From: Symsagittifera roscoffensis
Taxonomy: Eukaryota > Xenacoelomorpha > Acoela > Convolutidae
Reading direction: 5' to 3'
DNA length: 64,000 nucleotides
Assembly (NCBI RefSeq): GCF_963678635.1
Contig: NC_087065.1
Coordinates: forward strand, 41,977,430 to 42,041,429
The first letter of the stretch is position 1. Every line of letters begins with the position of its first letter. Shown in pieces: positions 10,120 through 19,775 of the stretch. The notes under the pieces are model-generated. The model was not told the DNA's origin and did not search any database. It worked only from the letters and a program-made list of their open reading frames with translations. A program made the translations under genes and the position numbers.

Positions 10120-12623
10120 TCTAAAGCAATGTATCCTCTGGTACCGTCGTCAGCAGGATTTAGCAGAGTTGGAACGTGAAACCACTGTTCAGGTTTAGAA
10201 ACGTCTAAAATTTTCTGAAGCCGATTAGCGACGAAAATTTTGTGTCGTATTTCAGGTGTTCGCAGCCAATACAAAACAGTAGTACTGTCAGACCAGAAAT
10301 AAGTTTTTTCAACTTTGAGGTCAATTTCCTCTGAAACAAAGAGCGATAGTTGGGCAGCATATACTGCAGCTTGCAACTCGAGATTGGGAATTGTAACACG
10401 TTTCATAGGAGCGACTCTTGTCTTTCCTATTATAAACTTCAAAGATGTGGAGCCGTCGCTGTAGACTATTCTTAGGTAGCAAACAGCAGCGAGAGCGAAT
10501 TCTGATGCATCACAAAACGTGTGAAGCTGGATTGAAGCAGGGTTTTCTTTATCAAAGAAGTTCCTTTGGAATGAAACAGTTTCGAAATTTTCCATTTCGT
10601 CTACCCAAAGTTTGAAATCGGGAAGTTTATCCGTGTCTAATGGAGTATCCCACTTAACACCTTGTGACCAAACAGATTGGAGAACTTTTCGAATCCGAAT
10701 TGTCAATGGAGCCACTATTCCGAGTGGGTCAAATAAAGAAGCGGTATACTTCAGGAGTTTCCGTTGCGTAGCAATGCCAATACGTAGAATTTTTACAAAC
10801 TTTTTGTTATCGATGAAGTAGCAGTCAGTGTTGGTATTCCAGTGAACACCGAGAACTCGTTGATGTTTAGGCGTTGGATCATTAGGGCTGACTAAAATAT
10901 TTGGATCAATTGAATCCAGGAATGGTTTACTGTTTGAGTTCCACTTATTCAAGTTGAACCCACCTCGAGATAAAGATCCTCGTAGTTGTGTCATTTGTTG
11001 GAGGGCTTCTTCTACCGTTGACGAAGTGACAGACAAATCATCCATGTAGATATTCCGTTGAATGATTTCAGAAGCCAGAGGAAAGTCGTTTTTACTGTCT
11101 GATGCACATCGTCGTACTGCGTAGCAAGCCACGCATGGTGAGTCTGTGGCACCGAAAATGTGTCGTGTATATTCGTGAGTTTCTAATTTACCATTTTCTT
11201 TCCAAAGGTATCTTAGAAAAGGTCTATCCTTTGGGCTGACTAGCACTTGCATAAACATAGCATCTATGTCAGCAGATATTGCTATTTTATTTTGTCGAAA
11301 GCGAATTATGAGACCTGTTAAGTTGCACAAAAGATCGGGCCCTTTGAGCAAACTCGAGTTGAGGGATTTACCCTGAAAAATGCTGGAAGCATTTGAGACT
11401 CGTCTAACTTTGTCTGGTTTGTTGACATTTGTCACTGGATGATGCGGCAAATACCAAGATTTGATTGCAGTGTCATGTTTTGCATCTATTTTGGTGACAA
11501 AGCCTTTTTCTAAGTCAGTGATGACTGTTGCGCGGTATTTCTCCCTTAAATCAGGTTTACTTTTAAGGCGAAATTCGAGGCTGTTGAGTTGCTTTTCAGC
11601 TAGCCAACGGTTATTTGGAAGATCAGTATCCTCTTTCCAAAGAAGGTCAATTTGATAGTGACCATCTACTAAAGTACAAGAGTTTTCGAGAATATCGATT
11701 GCTCTTTTATCCGATTTGGAGTGCGAGCGTTTTAAAGAAGCGATGCCTGTGTTTTCTATTTTCATCCAGTTGAGAACTTTCTGGTATAATTTTTCATCTA
11801 AGTTATTGTGTGAATGAACTTGTGTGAAGTTCACCGGAACAGATGGAACGGAATTATATTGCGTTTTGTTCCGACCTGTGCATGTCCATCCCAAAAGGGT
11901 TTCGATAGCCCAGGGAACATTCTTGGGGCCATAAACGGTATTTTTGATCTCATGATATTCTGGATTGTTGTTTCCGATGACTAGCGATATGCTATTGTCG
12001 TTTAAGTCCGGGTATTTAACATGCTTTAAATGTGGAAAATTGTTGCACATTGCGTTTAGTTGAAAAATATCAACTGGGGCCAAATTATTTTCATCTACCG
12101 TGAGTACGTCATCGAGCGTCATTGGAGTCGATGTGCTTTTGTATGGTCTAATTTGTACATCCACAGATGTAACTTGAACTGACTTGGTCTCATGATATCC
12201 AGATATGGGAAGTGAGTGCTTCTTGTTGACGTCCAAGCCTAGTTGAGTTGCCACTGAGTCCAGTAGTAGAGTTACGCAGCTACCACTATCTAAGAAAGCG
12301 TAGGTACAAAGTGTTTTATCACCATTTGATAATTCGATTGGTACAAAAGCTGATTGACCTGATCTCTGACAAGCTATTGCGCGATTCACTGCAGCTTTAC
12401 TAGGGTTTTTTCCATAAGTATCAGAAGGATCGTGGAGTAGAGTGTGGTGTTTTTTACCACAATTATCGGTTCGACAGAGCGATTTCGAATTGCAGTCAGT
12501 AAACCTATGATTCCCTAGACAGTTAAAGCATAAGTGCATTTTTCGGGCATGCTCTTTTCGTTGCTTAGGGTCTAAAGCTTTGAAGTGCTCGCATTTGTAG
12601 AGAGTCTCCACTAGGACAAGCAT
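10116..12623 (-). CDS. BEL/Pao pol, zinc knuckle, protease, reverse transcriptase, RNase H
   Basis: 835 residues. A CCHC-type knuckle lies at about residues 32-45 (CFNCLGNHRFTDC), followed by a second Cys/His cluster to 65. An aspartic protease motif LDSGS is at about 111-115. The reverse transcriptase has its first catalytic region near 451-456 (SADIDAM) and YMDD at about 527-530. The RNase H-like region contains FCDASEFALAAVCY near 700 and SDSTTVLYWL later. The frame ends right after NPADDGTRG, the usual end of this region in BEL elements. It starts within the 3' end of gag in the +1 frame; whether translation reaches it by frameshifting or by an internal start cannot be decided here. Confidence 0.92.
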   Translation of the reverse strand: MLVLVETLYKCEHFKALDPKQRKEHARKMHLCFNCLGNHRFTDCNSKSLCRTDNCGKKHHTLLHDPSDTYGKNPSKAAVNRAIACQRSGQSAFVPIELSNGDKTLCTYAFLDSGSCVTLLLDSVATQLGLDVNKKHSLPISGYHETKSVQVTSVDVQIRPYKSTSTPMTLDDVLTVDENNLAPVDIFQLNAMCNNFPHLKHVKYPDLNDNSISLVIGNNNPEYHEIKNTVYGPKNVPWAIETLLGWTCTGRNKTQYNSVPSVPVNFTQVHSHNNLDEKLYQKVLNWMKIENTGIASLKRSHSKSDKRAIDILENSCTLVDGHYQIDLLWKEDTDLPNNRWLAEKQLNSLEFRLKSKPDLREKYRATVITDLEKGFVTKIDAKHDTAIKSWYLPHHPVTNVNKPDKVRRVSNASSIFQGKSLNSSLLKGPDLLCNLTGLIIRFRQNKIAISADIDAMFMQVLVSPKDRPFLRYLWKENGKLETHEYTRHIFGATDSPCVACYAVRRCASDSKNDFPLASEIIQRNIYMDDLSVTSSTVEEALQQMTQLRGSLSRGGFNLNKWNSNSKPFLDSIDPNILVSPNDPTPKHQRVLGVHWNTNTDCYFIDNKKFVKILRIGIATQRKLLKYTASLFDPLGIVAPLTIRIRKVLQSVWSQGVKWDTPLDTDKLPDFKLWVDEMENFETVSFQRNFFDKENPASIQLHTFCDASEFALAAVCYLRIVYSDGSTSLKFIIGKTRVAPMKRVTIPNLELQAAVYAAQLSLFVSEEIDLKVEKTYFWSDSTTVLYWLRTPEIRHKIFVANRLQKILDVSKPEQWFHVPTLLNPADDGTRGYIALE

Positions 12624-14109
12624 TCGAGTTTACATTATTCTGAGCACGAGAGTTTTGTTGATCTCCCTGATGGTTAAAGCGCTGATTTTGATTTCCTACA
12701 CCATTTGTAGTAAAACCATTGAAACGGGAACCACTAGGGTGTTTAGCGTTTCCAGAAGAATTGTTAAAATTGTTATTGTTTTGGTTTCGGAAACCTGTCG
12801 GAGGCATGTCGCGACACGCCTGTGCGTACCGTTGAAACCATTGTGCTAGATGTCTCAAGGAGGGTTGATCGTAGTCTTTGTCGATGACGAAGCGATTCCA
12901 TTCTAATCTCACAGGGTCGGGAAGCTTTGCCAGAGCAGTGTTCAAGTTTGTTGTAGAACAAATATCGTGAACAAAACCAAGTTGCTCAAAAGTGTCCACT
13001 AAAGTTAGGAGAAAAGCAGAAAACTGCATGTATGATTCTGGTTGAGCCAGATTTGGAGGTTTGAAATTTGCAAGACGTTGCAAAAAAGAGTTGACAATTC
13101 TATTGGTATTGCCAAAGTTTTCACGAAGACGTTGTAGTGCTAGTTCGTATGTGTCGCCGTTTGCACCATAACCAGCTATCATTAGTTTAGCTGGGCCAGT
13201 TACCAATGATTGAAGATGGATCATCTTTTCAGTTGGAGACATATTAGAATTATGAATCGATGATACGAATACACCATACCAGTGCAACCAATAGTTGGGA
13301 TTGCCATTGAAAATTGTAGGCTTCAGTTTTGGCACTGATCGACTGAATGTAGTAGAAGTGTCGCTTGAATTAGTTGCCAAAGCTCGATTGTTGTTGTTAG
13401 GAGGATTTGCAGCACTAGCTTGTTGTGAGCTGTGGTTAGGAACATCACTAGCAAATGGATTTGAAAATGATTGGTCGCCTTGAAATGGCGCCGAAAGGTT
13501 GTCGTCAGAGGCAGCTGTTCTTGCATTGCCTTGAGTATTGTTGCTCATGGTTATAAGGTTGTTGTTTGGTATATCCATTATGTTTGCAGTCGGCATGGAG
13601 GTTGCGGTTTCCTGTGGGAAAATTGAAGTAGCATTTTCTTGAGCGCTGTTATTTGGAATTGTAGAAGTAGCAGGATTTGATACTTGTTTTTTCAAATATT
13701 TTTTCACTTTCATTGAAAATACTCGGATTTTCTGTTTCAACTGTACTGTCCAGTGAGAATGTTCTTCAAAATCGTGTTCAGAACCAGCCTGTAACATTTG
13801 ATCGTTCAGGGTATCAAGTTTTTGTTGGAATTGAGACAATTCAGTGAACGTTTCATTGATGAGTTCAAGATCATCTTCTTCCTCGTAGATGTTGTTTTCG
13901 AGCATGTCGATCAAAGTATTGATCTCCATTTCGTGATGACGTCGAAGCGAAACCAGTTTTTGAACGCCAGTCTCTTGAACGTTTTGATTGGTATCTTGCG
14001 TTTGGGTACCATTTTGTTCCGAAGGATCGCTGTCATTGTTTTGCGTCGTTTTATTTCTACCGGATGGGGCCATACCTTGAACCAGGAGACATAAACCAAT
14101 ACCTACCAA
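12565..14109 (-). CDS. BEL/Pao gag
   Basis: Structural protein of the intracellular particle. The frame is 514 residues from the first ATG, but the second Met (residue 13, MAPSGRNK, at 14073) is the likelier start because the first 12 residues are hydrophobic and atypical. Residues of about 40-150 are Glu/Leu-rich and probably coiled-coil. A low-complexity Asn/Ser/Thr region follows. Then comes a DUF1759-like gag core (LKPTIFNGNPNYWLHWYGVF, PTEKMIHLQSLVTGPAK, YELALQRLRENFG) and an Asn/Gln-rich tail. The zinc knuckle is in the following frame, so gag alone lacks it. Confidence 0.9.
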   Translation of the reverse strand: MVGIGLCLLVQGMAPSGRNKTTQNNDSDPSEQNGTQTQDTNQNVQETGVQKLVSLRRHHEMEINTLIDMLENNIYEEEDDLELINETFTELSQFQQKLDTLNDQMLQAGSEHDFEEHSHWTVQLKQKIRVFSMKVKKYLKKQVSNPATSTIPNNSAQENATSIFPQETATSMPTANIMDIPNNNLITMSNNTQGNARTAASDDNLSAPFQGDQSFSNPFASDVPNHSSQQASAANPPNNNNRALATNSSDTSTTFSRSVPKLKPTIFNGNPNYWLHWYGVFVSSIHNSNMSPTEKMIHLQSLVTGPAKLMIAGYGANGDTYELALQRLRENFGNTNRIVNSFLQRLANFKPPNLAQPESYMQFSAFLLTLVDTFEQLGFVHDICSTTNLNTALAKLPDPVRLEWNRFVIDKDYDQPSLRHLAQWFQRYAQACRDMPPTGFRNQNNNNFNNSSGNAKHPSGSRFNGFTTNGVGNQNQRFNHQGDQQNSRAQNNVNSNACPSGDSLQMRALQSFRP

Positions 14110-14620
14110 CTTATACCAGTATATGAATTTACCTTTACCAACCTACCAACTTATACCGAATACCACCGATGCTCGTAAGAAGGAGCGAAATAATGGATAA
14201 AGTTTAACCAATTACCACTGTACCTTACCACTTGTACCTACCTCCGAGGGAAAATTGAGCGGTCGTTCAAAGTGTCCTCGGTATTAACAATTAACTGCGA
14301 TTTTAAAGCTAGTCCAAGAACCTACCTGGTCCTACCAGCCTACCGACCCTACCTACCTACCAATTACCAGTATAAACGGCAAAAAAAACCGGGTGCAAAG
14401 ATTAGCACCAATGAGTGTTGACCTCCCAGAGGACAACTGAGGATGACGTATTTACCTACCTACCTGTCGCTATTTAGCAGACGACCGAATTGTGATTGCT
14501 GACCTCCCAGAGGACAACTAAAGTTGATGTACATGTTCACCTACCTGTCCTAATACCGTAGATTTATCCCTGTGCAATAAAATTTGCACTTATACCAGTT
14601 GACCTCCCAGAGGACAACTT
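14095..14620 (-). repeat. Leader of BEL element: TACC-rich tract and three copies of an inverted 22-bp motif
   Basis: At 14417-14438, 14498-14519 and 14598-14619 the same 22-bp motif recurs, with arms GTTGACCTC and GAGGACAAC around CCA (one mismatch between arms; the second copy begins GCTG). The surrounding 14095-14580 is unusually rich in 'tacctacc', i.e. GGTAGGTA in element sense. The motif lies in the untranslated leader between 5' LTR and gag, where packaging or translation signals of LTR elements usually sit. Function is inference. Confidence 0.6.
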
Positions 14621-14639
14621 GCCTTTATCGCTGTAGCGT

Positions 14640-15490
14640 AGCGAATGAGACGAACTAGAGTTGTTCGAAGCAGTTGATGAGCTAAACGAAGCTCGAATGT
14701 AGCCACGAACCCAGTGAGGCTCGAAGCAGCAGAGGAAATGAGCTCAGGTAAAGCTCGACAGGAAGCAGCCAAGAACCGAGAGGCTCAAAGCAGAAAATAA
14801 GGTGAGCTAAGACGAAGCTGGAATGTAGCCACGAACCCAGTGAGGCTCGAAGCAGCAGAGGAAATGAGCTCAGGTAAAGCTCGACAGGAAGCAGCCAAGA
14901 ACCGAGAGGCTCAAAGCAGAAAATAAGGTGAGCTAAGACGAAGCTCGAATGTAGCCACGAACCCAGTGAGGCTCGAAGCAGCAGAGGAAATGAGCTCAGG
15001 TAAAGCTCGACAGGAAGCAGCCAAGAACCGAGAGGCTCAAAGCAGAAAATAAGGTGAGCTAAGACGAAGCTCGAATGTAGCCACGAACCCAGTGAGGCTC
15101 GAAGCAGCAGAGGAAATGAGCTCAGGTAAAGCTCGACAGGAAGCAGCCAAGAACCGAGAGGCTCAAAGGAGAAAATAAGGTGAGCTAAGACGAAGCTCGA
15201 ATGTAGCCACGAACCCAGTGAGGCTCGAAGCAGCAGAGGAAATGAGCTCAGGTAAAGCTCGACAGGAAGCAGCCAAGAACCGAGAGGCTCAAAGGAGAAA
15301 ATAAGGTGAGCTAAGACGAAGCTGGAATGTAGCCACGAACCCAGTGAGGCTCGAAGCAGCAGAGGAAATGAGCTCAGGTAAAGCTCGACGGGAAGCAGCC
15401 AAGAACCGAGAGGCTCAAAGCAGAAAATAAGGTGAGCTAAGACGAAGCTCGAATGTAGCCACGAACCCAGTGAGGCTCGAAGCAAGCGGA
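14640..15490 (-). repeat. 126-bp tandem repeat, about 6.3 copies, in the BEL leader
   Basis: Units start at 14701 and recur exactly every 126 bp (14827, 14953, 15079, 15205, 15331, 15457), differing by only a few bases. Each unit is itself a dimer of two related halves of about 62 and 64 bp (GCTCGA..., each with a 'gaacc.gaggctc.aagcag' block). Because 126 is a multiple of three, the sense strand stays open for 267 codons with a 42-residue hydrophobic period (LGSWLHSSFVLAHLIF / LGSWLLPVELYLSSF). I read the frame as a by-product of the repeat, not a proven protein. Confidence 0.85.
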
Positions 15491-15539
15491 ATAAGTGAGC
15501 TCAGATAAAGCTCAAACAAATGTCATGTCGAAGATCAAT

Positions 15540-15905
15540 GACGAAAATTGAGAGTCCAAAAAGAACTCGAATCAGGTAACCAAGGAGTCGGGCAATAAGA
15601 AAGCAAAAGTGTCAGAAAACACTTGAAGGAAGGAAGCAATGAAGGAAGCAAAGGGCCAAGAAAGGCTCGGAAGGAATATACAAGGCGTCAGATAAGACTC
15701 GGAAGGAATGAATGAATGAGTAGGGAAAGTCTCGGAAACGAACAACAAATGGGTCGAGAAAGACTCGGAAAGGAATGAAACATTGAGTCAGAAAAGACTC
15801 GGAAAGGAACGCAAAAGGCAATAAAGACTCTGAACGGAATGAAAAATGAGTCGGGAAAACTGAAGTTTTTTTTCATAAATGAGTCACAAAAGACTCGGAA
15901 TAGCA
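15540..15905 (-). repeat. Degenerate GAGTC...GACTCGG repeat array in the BEL leader
   Basis: About eight irregular 30-45 bp units contain 'gagtcagaaaagactcggaa' and variants. Each unit has self-complementary arms GAGTC and GACTC around 4-6 bases. Strongly purine-rich on the plus strand. It is distinct in sequence from the neighbouring 126-bp array. Confidence 0.6.
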
Positions 15906-16027
15906 AAGCAACAAAAAACGAATTGAAAGGGGAAAATTGATGAAAATAACTTAATACATTATTCAAAGTAAATGAAGCTATGATCAATTGAAACGTTTAA
16001 AGTTTACATGGGTTAGAAATCAAGAGC

Positions 16028-16049
16028 AATAATTGATATTAAGCCAATA
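16028..16049 (-). promoter_or_regulatory. Possible primer-binding site of the BEL element
   Basis: Directly inside the 5' LTR the sense strand reads a few bases and then TGGCTTAATATCAATTATT. TGG next to the LTR is the expected complement of a tRNA CCA end. I could not match the rest to a known tRNA, so this is positional inference. Confidence 0.35.
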
Positions 16050-16483
16050 TATAAATTGGGTAAATTACCTGAGGAGAGTAGTACACCAATTGTTAGTAAG
16101 GGTAGTTTTAAGGGTTGAGTCAAAGGAGTTCCATGCAGTTGGGCATCAGTTGAGTAAGTACATGAAAAATAATACAATAGTAAATCAGGGATAAAACTAA
16201 GGTAAATATAATATCATAAATAGGGATATTATATTACATGGTACGGGGAATACTAGAAGGCGAACGTTAGAAAAGGGGAACTGTTAATAAGGGGGTTATT
16301 CAGAAAAGTTGATATTAATCCCGAGTTTTCGTATAAATTGAAACATTGTTTTACCTGAAAGTTTGTCATTTTCTTGTAAGTCATGCTGTTTTTGAAAAGT
16401 TGAGAGAAACGAGTGAGTCAGCTTGGCTGTAATGTCAAAAGTCAAGTTGAGAGAAAGGTGACCTTAATTGTTTACAATTAACA
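16050..16483 (-). repeat. 5' LTR of the BEL/Pao element
   Basis: A 434-bp copy of 7810-8245. The only difference I can find is two fewer A residues in the run near its sense 3' end. In element sense it begins TGTTAATTG. It would drive transcription leftward. Confidence 0.93.
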
Positions 16484-16488
16484 ACAGT

Positions 16489-17799
16489 AACTTCAATGAT
16501 CAGAAATGCAAAACAACAAAAATTAAATCCATTAGCTTTTATACTATTAAGTGCTCGAAATAGATCAAAACAAAGGGATAGTAAACTTCAAAATCATTCC
16601 TTCAAAAAAGTGGCCTCTAAAATCTTCTTACTAAAAACAATTCCAGATATCAAAATTAACAAAAACTGAAAATTGAATGTCTTCTATTTTGGCTGTTTTT
16701 TGTTTTACTTGGAGTCTAAAACTGCTTCAGTACATAATACTTGAAATTTTTCTTCAAAAAAGCCCATTTTAGTTTTCATTTAGATCAAAAATTTGCAAGG
16801 AAGCTCATTCTGACGCATTTCATTTAGTTCACTGCTTCACCTATGTTTTTGTTGTCATTAAGTTTTTGCAAAAAACTGCGAATTGGGATCTTCCATGTTC
16901 TTTTTGCATTGTTGTGAAACTTTTATGAAAATTGCTTACGTAAACAATGTTAGATTTTTTTGTGACAATAAAATCAAAAAATAGAAATGAGAAGCAGCAA
17001 AAATGTGAGCAATTAAAATTTGATTACTGTAAAGTGTTTTAAGTAAAAACAGTGAAAACAAATTTCAAAATCATTGTTTTCAAAAACATCGTTGAGGGTT
17101 AATTCTTTTTAGTGAAGACATGTTCAGGCACAAAAATCATCGAAAATTGAAAATTGAGTTTAAAATATTGTTGTTTGGCTGTCTTTAGTTTTCTTTGGGC
17201 TTTAAATTGGTTTTGTATTGCAAACTTGATTGCAAGTTTTTTTGTTATGTCAAGATTTTGCGAATATGCTCATTCTGCGGCTTTCCAAAAATCACATTTT
17301 CAATGATAATTTTTTTCTTAATATTGTTCCGACTATTTTCAAAAAAAATTGACCAAATGTTTGGACGCGGGTGTGTTTCTCCAGACACATTTTTAACTAT
17401 TATTTTTTGACGATAGTAGATATGCAACAGAATGTTTACGAACAAATCGAGACATGCAGTGCCAATAAATGAACAAAATGTGAGATGCAATTTAAGCTAT
17501 TGCTTATCAAGTATGAAACACAATTGAAAAGTTTGAACCATTTACCTGCATTTGAAGAAATGTTCACGCTCGCTCGTGAATTTTACTTTCTAATTTGTTT
17601 TGGTTGCTTGTTCTAGGCAAGATATTGCCCTACTGTTTCAATTTCACATTTGAAAAACTATAGCAAAATTTGAAACACAAGAGCAGTTTTTAAATATTGC
17701 ACTAGTACTTCAAATATTGCGCTACTTTTCAAATTTTGCACTAGTGTTTCAAATATCGACTAGTTTTCAAAAATGGCACGGAAACATACTGAACACGTG
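16489..17799. other. Non-coding stretch, nothing recognised
   Basis: AT-rich. At about 17690-17770 a short irregular repeat of 'tttcaaata ttgc(a)cta(gt)' units occurs. No exon or element boundary is supported. Confidence 0.35.
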
Positions 17800-18053
17800 T
17801 TTTACTCCGTCTTAGAAATTGTTCCAAATTGGGTTGCGGCGAGCGCTTCTGACTATTTAATACTTTGCATTAAGCAAAGTCTATCCCTTGGTATTTTACG
17901 CACCGTGAAGGGCGAATTTTTGTGCTGGGTGAATTCTTAAATTTTTTCTTTCTTTTCGAAAATTTTATCACATATTTTAATTTGAACTACTTTATAGAAA
18001 TTCAAATGCAGTCACAACATTCGGGCTTTTGCCCTGATACGAGCAATCTTGTC
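17800..18053 (+). repeat. Family A (HINE-like), 3' part
   Basis: Contains the core block 'cgtcttagaaattgttccaaattgg' and the 3' terminus 'cagtcacaacattcgggcttttgccctgatacgagcaatcttgt'. The terminal hairpin GGGC-TTTT-GCCC is preserved. Confidence 0.55.
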
Positions 18054-18162
18054 TTTCAACTGTCTATTTTATCTAGTAAAATCTCCTAAATTGATAAATA
18101 ACAGTTTTTTTAATGAGTTAGCGTCAAAAATTGTTTTGTTCTTAGGTACGAACTAAATACTA

Positions 18163-18440
18163 TTTTTGTTCCACATTTCGAAAGAGCAAAACATTTATGC
18201 TTGGGTTGTTTTTTTTTCCAATCATTTTTCAAGTTTTAAACAAAGCGTTTTTGACGGAATTTTTGACAGAGCACCATCTGAAAGGTATTGTTTTCCTGAG
18301 CTCAAAATTAAAAAAGATATTTCACCTGCGATCAGTTTTTGTGAAGTTATGGGGGTTTGAGAATTGCTCATTTGGCCAATTTGGGATGACTAACGCGCAA
18401 AATATAGCGTTCTTATAACACGCGTGAGTGGCGCAATAAT
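18163..18440 (+). repeat. Family A, 5' part
   Basis: Begins with the 5' motif as 'tttttgttccacatttcgaaag' and runs through 'tgacggaatttttgac', 'aaaagatatttcacctgcgatca' and 'gggtttgagaattgctcatttggcc'. It ends within the core, and no 3' terminus follows. Confidence 0.55.
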
Positions 18441-19020
18441 ACGCTTCAAATTAAAGTAGTCATTTTGTCTTTTTTAAGAGTAATGAACGTAGTGAAGATA
18501 TTTATATCGAACTTGGTTAGATTTTTTGTTTTTTTTTCTCAGGAAAAAATATTTAAATGCCTTATTAACTACAGATGTGCATTCATGCAAATTAATGCAT
18601 TTTGAATGAACTTAGGTATATATGCACTTTTTTGTTCAGTTGAATTTCATCAGCTGAAAGTTGCGTAAAAAGAACTCTCCAAATACGAATGTGGAAATGG
18701 CATGAAAAAACGAAAACAATTTCTATTTTCAAAAATGGATTTTAGTTTGTAGATTTCCTTTACCTATTTAACTTTACCTATTGATCCATTTTTTTTGTCA
18801 ATTTGGGTTAATTTTATCAAAAAAGCACCACTCAGAAAATGTTCTAAAAATCAAAAAGCTTAAAAGGTACTATATTTTTTTCTTTGAAATTCGAAAGATT
18901 CTTTCTACAAAGTCAGTGTTTTTTTTCTGTTTACTTGCATTCATTGCTCTTTTTGAACTGTAAGTTGGCTACGTTTAGGATACAAGACGCTAACAACGTC
19001 CCTTTGTAATATAAATTAGC
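18441..19020. other. Non-coding stretch, nothing recognised
   Basis: AT-rich. No exon, RNA or repeat boundary is supported. Confidence 0.3.
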
Positions 19021-19028
19021 AGGTGGGG

Positions 19029-19036
19029 TATAAAAG
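19029..19036 (+). promoter_or_regulatory. TATA box candidate
   Basis: TATAAAAG in a locally G-rich context (ggtggggtataaaagactg), 92 bp upstream of the ATG at 19121. The distance fits a short 5' untranslated leader. Confidence 0.4.
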
Positions 19037-19120
19037 ACTGATAATTGGGATTTTGTATGTTATTTTATGAGACTTTCTCTGTTTATTTTGTTCTGATAGT
19101 TATTACCACCTGATTTTACT

Positions 19121-19265
19121 ATGAGTTCCCGCGCATTGCCAATTTTGACACGGCAAGTCGCCATTTCAAAAAAAGGTGAGAGGCATAATGAACCAGAATG
19201 AACCAGACTGACTGTTGATACTGTTTTCTTTCAGCTGCCTTAAGTTTTCTAGTTCTCCTAAGGTG
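19121..19265 (+). CDS. Candidate small two-exon gene with a mitochondrial-type N-terminus
   Basis: The ATG at 19121 opens 18 codons (MSSRALPILTRQVAISKK) that look like a mitochondrial presequence: no acidic residues, spaced Arg/Lys, hydroxylated and hydrophobic residues. A strong donor AAAG/GTGAGA follows at 19176, and a 59-bp intron ends in TTTTCTTTCAG at 19234. The second exon continues in frame (AALSFLVLL) and either stops at TGA after R (19265-19267 region) or is spliced at AG/GTGAAA (19263). A TATA box lies upstream. I do not recognise the product; small respiratory-chain subunits have this layout. Short length keeps confidence low. Confidence 0.35.
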
Positions 19266-19324
19266 AAAATTTTGATAATACTAAAACATAAACAAAATAA
19301 TTAAGCATGTCGGAGTAGAAAAGA

Positions 19325-19775
19325 CAGTTTTTTCCGTTTTTCGAAGAAAACAGAAATTTTATGCTTGGTGTCTTTTTTTTATTCAGTCAATTTTCGGCGA
19401 TCGAAATTATAACTTTTGACGAACATTTTTTATATCCCATTGAAGATATTGACTTCCTGAAATCAATTATAAAAAGATATTTTTACCTCCGATCATCTTT
19501 TGTAAATTTCTGGGAGTTTGATAAGTGCCAGTTTGGCCATGCTCTGGACTAATTTATTCGCATTTTGAAGATTTTGTTCAAATACTGAAAGCATAACGAA
19601 TACTATTTATGCGTAATCGTATTAATTTCGTACTCAACTTTTTACACCTGATCTTTGACTTTGTTCGAAATTCTTAGTTTTTCAATATTTTTCCCAAAAA
19701 GTTATGCGATATGGATTAAGGGGCAGTCTGAACATTCAGGGCTTCACCCTGATATACGAGTTTTGTTTAACTCCG
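19325..19775 (+). repeat. Family A, subfamily A2, near full length
   Basis: Starts near 'tttttccgtttttcgaagaaaaca', with 'atgcttggtgtcttttttttattcagtcaa', and ends 'ggggcagtctgaacattcagggcttcaccctgatatacgag'. Interior differs from subfamily A1 copies although both termini agree. Confidence 0.6.

Larger units (their letters stand above)
7805..16488 (-). mobile_element. Complete BEL/Pao LTR retrotransposon, minus strand, very young
   Basis: The element (7810-16483) is bounded by LTRs and flanked by the 5-bp duplication ACAGT at 7805-7809 and 16484-16488. In sense order it has the 5' LTR (16050-16483), a 1.9-kb repeat-built leader, gag (14109-12565), a protease/RT/RNase H frame (12623-10116), an integrase frame (10119-8500), a short G-rich tract GGGCGGG beside the 3' LTR, and the 3' LTR. 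Gag and pol overlap by 59 nt, with pol in the +1 frame relative to gag. The order protease-RT-RNase H-integrase with a C-terminal DUF5641-type segment is typical of BEL/Pao. There is no env-like frame. The LTRs differ, as far as I can read, only in the length of an A run, so insertion is recent. Confidence 0.95.

Noticed and set aside
14682-15485. 267-residue hydrophobic repeat protein
   Set aside because: Open only because the tandem unit is 126 bp. It lies in an untranslated leader. Kept as a finding, not as a gene.
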